From positions 1-11,567 of the forward strand of contig CACWYF010000016.1 in assembly GCA_902765035.1 (NCBI GenBank): a stretch of 11,567 nucleotides of DNA, in the 5' to 3' direction. The position numbers and the translations under genes are program-made. Below, in pieces: positions 7,023 through 11,567 of this stretch; positions within the stretch are counted from its first letter, which is position 1, and every line of letters begins with the position of its first letter. The notes under the pieces are model-generated. The model was not told the DNA's origin and did not search any database. It was given only the letters and a program-made list of their open reading frames with translations. Origin of the DNA: an uncultured Eubacteriales bacterium. GTDB taxonomy: Bacteria; Bacillota; Clostridia; Peptostreptococcales; Anaerovoracaceae.

Positions 7023-8093
7023 ATGAGTAAGTTTCTTAGCAGTAAATACGCATCACTTGAACCGTACACTCCGGGCGAGCAGCCGAAGACTCAGGTGCTG
7101 ACCAAGCTTAACACCAATGAGTCGCCGTTCCCGCCTGCACCTGAAGTGGTCAGTGCGGTGAAGGAGGCCGCAGAGAATCTGCAGCTGTATCCGGATCCTG
7201 ACTGCACGGAGCTGCGCAAGGCGATAGCAGCAGTGCAGGGAGTTGACCCTGATGAGATCATCTGCAACAACGGTTCTGATGAGACGATATATTTTGCATT
7301 CCTCGCATACTGCGACAGTGGAAAGCCTGCTGTTTTTCCTAAGATCACATACGGCTTCTACCCGGTGTTCGCGGATATAACGGGAGTGAAATACAGGGAA
7401 GTTCCGCTGAAGGAGGACTTCAGCATCGACCCTGAAGACTACTATGATGCAGAGGGCACGGTGTTCATCGCCAACCCTAATGCACCGACGGGCATCCCGC
7501 TGAGCCTTGATCAGATCGAGGGCATCCTTCAGCACAACAGGGACAATGTGGTCGTGATCGACGAGGCCTATGTCGACTTCGGGACAGAGTCTGCTGTGCC
7601 GCTGGTGGCAAAATACGATAACCTGCTCGTAGTGCAGACTTTCTCCAAGTCGCGTTCGATGGCGGGCATGAGGCTCGGATACGGAATAGGCAATAAGGAG
7701 CTGATCGCTGACCTCAACGCGCTGAGGTTCTCGACCAACCCGTATAATATAGACAGGCTCGCGATCGCAGCTGGCATAGCATCTCTTGAGCACGATGAAG
7801 TGAACAGAGAGCACTGCAGAGCTGTCATGGAGAACAGAGAGTACACAGTGGAGGAGCTCGGCAAAATGGGGTTCGAAATGACCCCGTCCACAGCGAACTT
7901 CATATTCGTAAGGCATCCTGAAGTACACGGATCAGTACTGTTCCGCAGGCTGAGGGAGCGCGGAGTCATCATAAGGCACTGGGACAAGCCGGAGCTGGCT
8001 GACTACAACAGGATAACGATAGGATCGCGTGAGCAGATGGATATTCTGCTCAGAGAGGTAAAGGACATTCTTTCTGAGGAGGTGGCAAAATGA
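7023..8093 (+). CDS. hisC: histidinol-phosphate aminotransferase
   Basis: HisC is a PLP-dependent class I/II aminotransferase that converts imidazole acetol phosphate and glutamate to histidinol phosphate and 2-oxoglutarate. From ATG 7023 it has 356 residues, the usual length. Key segments are [12 protein letters not shown] (29-40), [12 protein letters not shown] (82-93), [11 protein letters not shown] (150-160), [10 protein letters not shown] (178-187, with D180 and Y183) and [15 protein letters not shown] (206-220), where K209 is the PLP lysine and R217 binds the cofactor phosphate. The frame stays open back to an ATG at 6918, but that lies inside the palindromic element, has no ribosome binding site and adds 35 residues foreign to the family. 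AGAGGA at 7007-7012 supports 7023. Its stop overlaps the hisB start as ATGA, with a strong AGGAGGT inside its 3' end. Confidence 0.95.
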   Translation: MSKFLSSKYASLEPYTPGEQPKTQVLTKLNTNESPFPPAPEVVSAVKEAAENLQLYPDPDCTELRKAIAAVQGVDPDEIICNNGSDETIYFAFLAYCDSGKPAVFPKITYGFYPVFADITGVKYREVPLKEDFSIDPEDYYDAEGTVFIANPNAPTGIPLSLDQIEGILQHNRDNVVVIDEAYVDFGTESAVPLVAKYDNLLVVQTFSKSRSMAGMRLGYGIGNKELIADLNALRFSTNPYNIDRLAIAAGIASLEHDEVNREHCRAVMENREYTVEELGKMGFEMTPSTANFIFVRHPEVHGSVLFRRLRERGVIIRHWDKPELADYNRITIGSREQMDILLREVKDILSEEVAK

Positions 8094-8677
8094 GAAGTGC
8101 AGATATCGACCGCATGACGGCTGAGACGGATATAAGGCTGTCTCTTGAACTTGACGGAAGAGGTGCATGCGACATAGACACAGGCGTCGGATTCCTCGAC
8201 CACATGCTGACGCTGCTGGCAAGACACGGACGTTTTGACCTGTCTGTAAATGCAAAAGGCGATAACTATGTCGATGACCACCACACTGTGGAGGATGTCG
8301 GAATTGCTCTCGGACAGGCTTTCGCTGAGGCGCTCGGTGACAAGAGAGGCATAGGCCGCTATGGAGACTGCACGCTTCCGATGGACGAAGCTCTGATCCT
8401 TACGGCAGTCGATATCTCCGGAAGAGATTATCTCGGGTTCGGCCTTGAGATCCCGGCTGAGAAGGTCGGGACCTTCGACACTGAGCTTGTGGAAGAGTTC
8501 TGGCTCGGCTTTGTCAGAAACGCCGGAATAACGATGCACATCAGGCAGCTCGCCGGAAAGAACTCCCACCACATCATCGAAGGATCATTCAAGTCAGCGG
8601 CAAGGAGCCTGAGACAGGCTGTAGCCATCGAGAAGGAATTCGCAGGAGAGATCCCGTCAACCAAGGGACTTCTGTAG
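8090..8677 (+). CDS. hisB: imidazoleglycerol-phosphate dehydratase (single-domain HisB)
   Basis: This 195-residue enzyme dehydrates imidazole glycerol phosphate to imidazole acetol phosphate using two manganese ions. Metal-binding motifs are complete: FLDHML (35-40), DDHHTVED (62-69), MDE (98-100), H150 and SHHIIEG (159-165). It is the single-domain form; there is no N-terminal HAD-type histidinol phosphatase domain as in the enterobacterial bifunctional protein, so that reaction needs another gene. AGGAGGT (8077-8083) lies 6 nt before the ATG, the best ribosome binding site in the window, and the ATGA overlap with hisC implies translational coupling. Confidence 0.97.
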   Translation: MRSADIDRMTAETDIRLSLELDGRGACDIDTGVGFLDHMLTLLARHGRFDLSVNAKGDNYVDDHHTVEDVGIALGQAFAEALGDKRGIGRYGDCTLPMDEALILTAVDISGRDYLGFGLEIPAEKVGTFDTELVEEFWLGFVRNAGITMHIRQLAGKNSHHIIEGSFKSAARSLRQAVAIEKEFAGEIPSTKGLL

Positions 8678-8693
8678 GAGGATAATTACAACA

Positions 8694-9302
8694 ATGATAG
8701 CAATTATAGATTACGGAGTAGGCAACCTGTTCTCTCTGAAGAGCTCCCTTGCGGAGATCGGAGCAGAGGCTGTCGTAACATCGGATAAGAAAGTGATCGC
8801 GGAGTGCGACAGGATCATCCTGCCCGGCGTCGGCGCATTTGAGGATGCGGCCCGCAAGCTGAGAGAGTCAGGCATGGCTGAGGTCGTTAAGAAGGAAGCC
8901 GCTGCCGGCAAGCCTCTTCTCGGCATCTGTCTCGGCATGCAGCTCATGTTCGACAAGGGCTATGAATACGGTGAGCATGAAGGCCTCGGACTGATACACG
9001 GAAACGTACGGCCGATCGCCGATGTCATCCCTGAGGGATACAAGATCCCTCACATCGGATGGAATCTGCTGAATTTCACGAAGAAAAGCCCACTTTTCAA
9101 ATACATCAAAGAGGGCGACTATGTATATTTCGTCCACTCATACTATGCTGCCGACTGCGATGAGTCGGTCATAGCGACCACAGAGTACGGCGCGGACCTG
9201 ACTGCGGCTGCAGCAAACGGCAACGTATACGGCTGCCAGTTCCATCCGGAAAAGAGCGGCAAAGTAGGAATGAAGATACTGAAGGCATTCGTTGAACTGT
9301 AG
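8694..9302 (+). CDS. hisH: imidazole glycerol phosphate synthase, glutaminase subunit
   Basis: HisH is the class I glutamine amidotransferase that supplies ammonia to HisF through a channel. Its 202 residues include the N-terminal MIAIIDYGVGNLFSLKSSL, the oxyanion strand LPGVGAFEDA (43-52), the nucleophile C79 in GICLGMQLMF and the catalytic H184 and E186 in CQFHPEKSG. AGGAGG at 8676-8681 overlaps the hisB stop codon and lies 12 nt before the ATG, a little far but with no better start nearby. It is separated from its partner hisF by hisA, the common bacterial order. Confidence 0.96.
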   Translation: MIAIIDYGVGNLFSLKSSLAEIGAEAVVTSDKKVIAECDRIILPGVGAFEDAARKLRESGMAEVVKKEAAAGKPLLGICLGMQLMFDKGYEYGEHEGLGLIHGNVRPIADVIPEGYKIPHIGWNLLNFTKKSPLFKYIKEGDYVYFVHSYYAADCDESVIATTEYGADLTAAAANGNVYGCQFHPEKSGKVGMKILKAFVEL

Positions 9303-9310
9303 GGAAACAG

Positions 9311-9328
9311 GCGGCAGATGCAAGCCGC
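9311..9328 (+). repeat. intercistronic stem-loop between hisH and hisA
   Basis: GCGGC (9311-9315) and GCCGC (9324-9328) form a perfect 5-bp GC stem with an 8-nt loop in the 41-nt hisH-hisA gap, ending just before the GAGAGG ribosome binding site of hisA. No T run follows. Such a short stem can occur by chance; it is listed because similar stems occupy other junctions here. Confidence 0.35.
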
Positions 9329-9343
9329 AGAGAGGCAGGCAAA

Positions 9344-10066
9344 ATGATTATTTATCCGGCAATAGACCTGTATGACGGCAAAGCGGTAAGACTCTACAAG
9401 GGCGACTATGAGCAGATGACCGTGTACAGCGAGAATCCGCCTGAAATAGCCGAAGCTTTTGCAAAAGCGGGTGCGACACATATGCATGTTGTCGACCTTG
9501 AGGGTGCAAAGAGCGGGATGACCCCGAACTTCGACACCATCATGGCTATAAGGAAGGCTGCTCCGGATATGTTCATCGAAGTCGGAGGCGGCATCAGAGA
9601 TGAGGATACCATCGAGAAATACCTAAAGGCAGGGATCGACAGAGTCATCCTCGGGACCGCAGCCGTACAGGACCAGGGCATGCTGAACAGGGCTGTCAGG
9701 AACTGGGAGCGCAGGATCGCGGTTGGCATAGATGTCAGGGACGGATATGTCGCAGTCAAGGGCTGGACGGAGCTTTCAAGCTATACTGTTGAGGAATTTG
9801 CCCGTCTGATGCAGAGCTACGGCGTAAGCACTATAATCTGCACGGACATCTCGCGCGACGGTGCCATGAAGGGGGCTAACAGGCTCCTGTACAGAGAACT
9901 CTCGGAATCCATGAATCTGGAGATAATCGCATCCGGTGGAGTTTCCTCGCTGGATGAGATAAAAGCGCTTGCGGGATTCGGCATACACGGAGCGATCGTG
10001 GGCAAAGCGTATTATACCGGTGACGTCGATCTTGCAGAGGCGATCCGGGTGGCTGCAGGAGAATAG
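9344..10066 (+). CDS. hisA: ProFAR isomerase (HisA)
   Basis: HisA is a TIM-barrel enzyme that isomerises ProFAR to PRFAR by an Amadori rearrangement. The 240 residues show the two-half phosphate-binding pattern of the HisA/HisF family: YPAIDLYDGKAVRLYKGDY (4-22), HVVDLEGAKSG (48-58), VGGGIRDEDTI (80-90), IAVGIDVRDG (125-134), CTDISRDGAMKG (166-177) and IASGGVSSLDEI (195-206). The two catalytic aspartates D8 and D130 are in place, and the conserved serine-to-glycine loops are intact. The GAGAGG site at 9330-9335 is 8 nt before the start. I see nothing pointing to the bifunctional PriA form, though that cannot be fully excluded by eye. Confidence 0.96.
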   Translation: MIIYPAIDLYDGKAVRLYKGDYEQMTVYSENPPEIAEAFAKAGATHMHVVDLEGAKSGMTPNFDTIMAIRKAAPDMFIEVGGGIRDEDTIEKYLKAGIDRVILGTAAVQDQGMLNRAVRNWERRIAVGIDVRDGYVAVKGWTELSSYTVEEFARLMQSYGVSTIICTDISRDGAMKGANRLLYRELSESMNLEIIASGGVSSLDEIKALAGFGIHGAIVGKAYYTGDVDLAEAIRVAAGE

Positions 10067-10068
10067 AC

Positions 10069-10106
10069 TGCGCAGGCAGAAAAGGCGGGGCATCAGGCCC
10101 TGCGCA
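10069..10106 (+). repeat. intercistronic inverted repeat between hisA and hisF
   Basis: TGCGCAGG (10069-10076) and CCTGCGCA (10099-10106) are perfect 8-bp complements around a 22-nt loop. An alternative hairpin, GGGC (10088-10091) with GCCC (10097-10100), shares bases with the right arm, so the two folds exclude each other. The right arm ends 4 nt before AAGGAG, the hisF ribosome binding site. No T run follows, so it is not a terminator; a role in hisF translation or mRNA stability is possible (inference). Confidence 0.5.
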
Positions 10107-10125
10107 TATCAAGGAGAATCATAAA

Positions 10126-10890
10126 ATGATAACCAAAAGAATCATCCCATGTCTTGATGTAAGGGACGGAAGAGTAGTAAAGGGCGTCAACTTCGAAAAC
10201 ATCGGAGACGTCGCATCCCCTGTGGACATGGCCAAGAAATACACTGAGGCGGGAGCTGATGAGCTGGTCTTCTACGACATAACGGCTTCGGCAGAAGGAA
10301 GGAAGCTGTTCACCGAAATACTGACGGAGACCGCATCGAACGTCTTCATTCCGCTGACAGTCGGAGGCGGAATCAGCAGCATAGCGGATTTTGACAGAGT
10401 CCTGAAATGCGGAGCTGACAAGGTCAGCGTCAACTCGGGAGCCATCAGAAACCCGGGGATCATCACCGAGGCGGCCAAGCTGTACGGAGACCAGTGCGTC
10501 GTGCTTTCGTGCGATATCAAGAGAGTCGGCGGTGAGTTCAGAGTCTTCTCAAGAGGCGGCAGGGACGATACCGGCATGGAGGCCATCGAGTGGATAAAAA
10601 GGTGTGTCGGAATGGGCGCGGGCGAGGTCGTCGTCAACTCCATAGACACAGACGGAGTCAAGACCGGATTCGATATCGAGCTTCTTGACCTTGTGTGCAA
10701 AGCGGTCTCTGTACCTGTTATCGCATCGGGCGGTGCAGGCAGCATCGATCACTTCATCGAGCTGTTCCGCAGGATCCCGACAATCGACGCAGGACTCGCT
10801 GCTTCCATATTCCACTTCGATGAAGTGAGCATATCCGATCTAAAGGATGCCATGGCGGCAGAGGGGATCCCAGTAAGGAGAATAAAATGA
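10126..10890 (+). CDS. hisF: imidazole glycerol phosphate synthase, cyclase subunit
   Basis: HisF is the TIM-barrel cyclase that uses ammonia from HisH to turn PRFAR into imidazole glycerol phosphate and AICAR, the latter feeding purine synthesis. The 254-residue length is typical. Motifs are [19 protein letters not shown] (5-23), [12 protein letters not shown] (48-59), [13 protein letters not shown] (77-89), KVSVNSGAI (99-107), VVLSCDIKR (125-133), [13 protein letters not shown] (171-183) and VIASGGAGS (198-206). Both catalytic aspartates, D11 and D130, are present at the standard positions. AAGGAG at 10111-10116 lies 9 nt before the ATG. The stop codon overlaps the hisIE start as ATGA. Confidence 0.97.
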   Translation: MITKRIIPCLDVRDGRVVKGVNFENIGDVASPVDMAKKYTEAGADELVFYDITASAEGRKLFTEILTETASNVFIPLTVGGGISSIADFDRVLKCGADKVSVNSGAIRNPGIITEAAKLYGDQCVVLSCDIKRVGGEFRVFSRGGRDDTGMEAIEWIKRCVGMGAGEVVVNSIDTDGVKTGFDIELLDLVCKAVSVPVIASGGAGSIDHFIELFRRIPTIDAGLAASIFHFDEVSISDLKDAMAAEGIPVRRIK

Positions 10891-11546
10891 TCAATATTAG
10901 CGAACTGAAATTTGATGAAAAGGGACTCATCCCGGCGATAGTCGTTGACTCCGTGACGAAGAGAGTCCTGACTCTCGCGTACATGAATGAGGAGAGCCTT
11001 AAGATATCCATGGAGAAGGGCCTTACCTGCTTCTGGAGCCGCTCAAGACAGGAGCTGTGGCTCAAGGGCGAGACAAGCGGCAACTATCAGCACATAGTCA
11101 GCATCACAGCGGACTGTGACAGGGACGCTCTTGTAGTAGTCGTTGAACCGGACGGACCGGCATGCCACCTCGGCACAGAGTCGTGCTTCGAATATCCTGT
11201 ATGGGAGTCGGATGAGCTTAAGGAGTTCTCGTATGAAGGCCTGATGGACCTGATCGAAGGCCGCAAGACCGATCCTAAGGAAGGTTCGTATACGACATAT
11301 CTCTTCGACAAGGGACTCGATAAGATCCTCAAGAAGATAGGCGAGGAGTGCACCGAGGTCATCATCGCTGCAAAGTCTGCAGAGCAGAGCGGAGACAATG
11401 CGGAGACCATATATGAGATCGCTGACCTGGCATATCATACGATGGTCATGATGATAGAAGCCGGCATCTCTCTTGAGGACATCCACAGAGAGCTCGCTTC
11501 GAGACACGTTATAGACAAGAAGGTAAAACAGGAAAAGATGGTGTAA
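10887..11546 (+). CDS. hisIE: bifunctional phosphoribosyl-AMP cyclohydrolase / phosphoribosyl-ATP pyrophosphatase
   Basis: A fused enzyme for steps two and three of the pathway. Residues 1 to about 110 are HisI (cyclohydrolase), with [20 protein letters not shown] (45-64) and the metal-binding DCDRDALVV (76-84), [11 protein letters not shown] (91-101), giving C77, C93 and C100 as zinc ligands. Residues about 130-215 are HisE (pyrophosphohydrolase), an all-helical MazG-like domain with [18 protein letters not shown] (146-163) and the downstream E177/D180 pair (EIADLAYH). The 219-residue length fits the fusion. AAGGAG (10875-10880) is 6 nt before the ATG, inside the end of hisF, so the two are probably translationally coupled. 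It closes the recognised his genes; no terminator is visible before the window ends. Confidence 0.97.
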   Translation: MINISELKFDEKGLIPAIVVDSVTKRVLTLAYMNEESLKISMEKGLTCFWSRSRQELWLKGETSGNYQHIVSITADCDRDALVVVVEPDGPACHLGTESCFEYPVWESDELKEFSYEGLMDLIEGRKTDPKEGSYTTYLFDKGLDKILKKIGEECTEVIIAAKSAEQSGDNAETIYEIADLAYHTMVMMIEAGISLEDIHRELASRHVIDKKVKQEKMV

Positions 11547-11550
11547 AACT

Positions 11551-11567
11551 ATGCAGGATTTTGATCT
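11551..11567 (+). CDS. possible start of the next operon gene, cut by window edge
   Basis: An ATG 4 nt after the hisIE stop opens a frame reading MQDFD before the window ends. GGAAAAG (11531-11537) lies about 13 nt upstream as a weak ribosome binding site. Too little is visible to name a product or to be sure it is a gene. Confidence 0.3.

Noticed and set aside
1..11567. CRISPR array, tRNA/rRNA genes, insertion sequences or prophage genes
   Set aside because: No regularly spaced direct repeats, no tRNA cloverleaf or rRNA sequence, and no transposase, integrase or phage proteins were seen on either strand.

Overview
The window is ordinary-looking chromosomal DNA from a Gram-positive, clostridia-type bacterium (Firmicutes/Bacillota). 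The evidence is strong AGGAGG-type ribosome binding sites, a short-form HisG paired with HisZ, a YlmH-type S4 protein, a UPF0237/UPF0210 gene pair, and heavy use of AGA/AGG (Arg) and ATA (Ile) codons with moderate GC. I cannot name the genus from sequence alone.

Layout. Positions 1-1368 (minus strand) hold an ACT-domain protein (UPF0237) followed by a PFL/DUF711 protein (UPF0210) that runs off the left edge. Positions 1369-1582 are a divergent intergenic region with a bulged stem-loop and weak promoter-like boxes. Positions 1583-3786 (plus strand) carry a TTG-started YlmH-like S4 RNA-binding protein and a CCA-type tRNA nucleotidyltransferase with an HD domain. A well-formed promoter with an extended -10 (3811-3839) then starts an uninterrupted histidine operon, hisZ-hisG-hisD-hisC-hisB-hisH-hisA-hisF-hisIE (3926-11546). 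The first 17 bases of a possible next gene follow at 11551.

Pathway. HisG with HisZ joins ATP and PRPP. HisIE hydrolyses the product twice. HisA isomerises it. HisF with HisH makes imidazole glycerol phosphate and AICAR. HisB dehydrates, HisC transaminates and HisD oxidises histidinol to histidine. The one missing step is histidinol-phosphate phosphatase: this HisB is the single-domain dehydratase and no phosphatase gene lies in the window. All nine his genes look intact, with the expected catalytic residues.

The protein-coding content is not novel. The most unusual signals are non-coding. Between hisD and hisC there is a 104-nt element (6900-7003) made of a perfect 20-bp inverted repeat enclosing two further hairpins. 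It looks like a branched structured RNA or a small palindromic repeat element. The his promoter carries a 6-bp dyad and two TTTAGCG direct repeats between and over its core boxes, which may be an operator. Shorter stem-loops sit in three other gene junctions (ylmH-cca, hisH-hisA, hisA-hisF). I saw no T-box, no his leader peptide and no intrinsic terminator.
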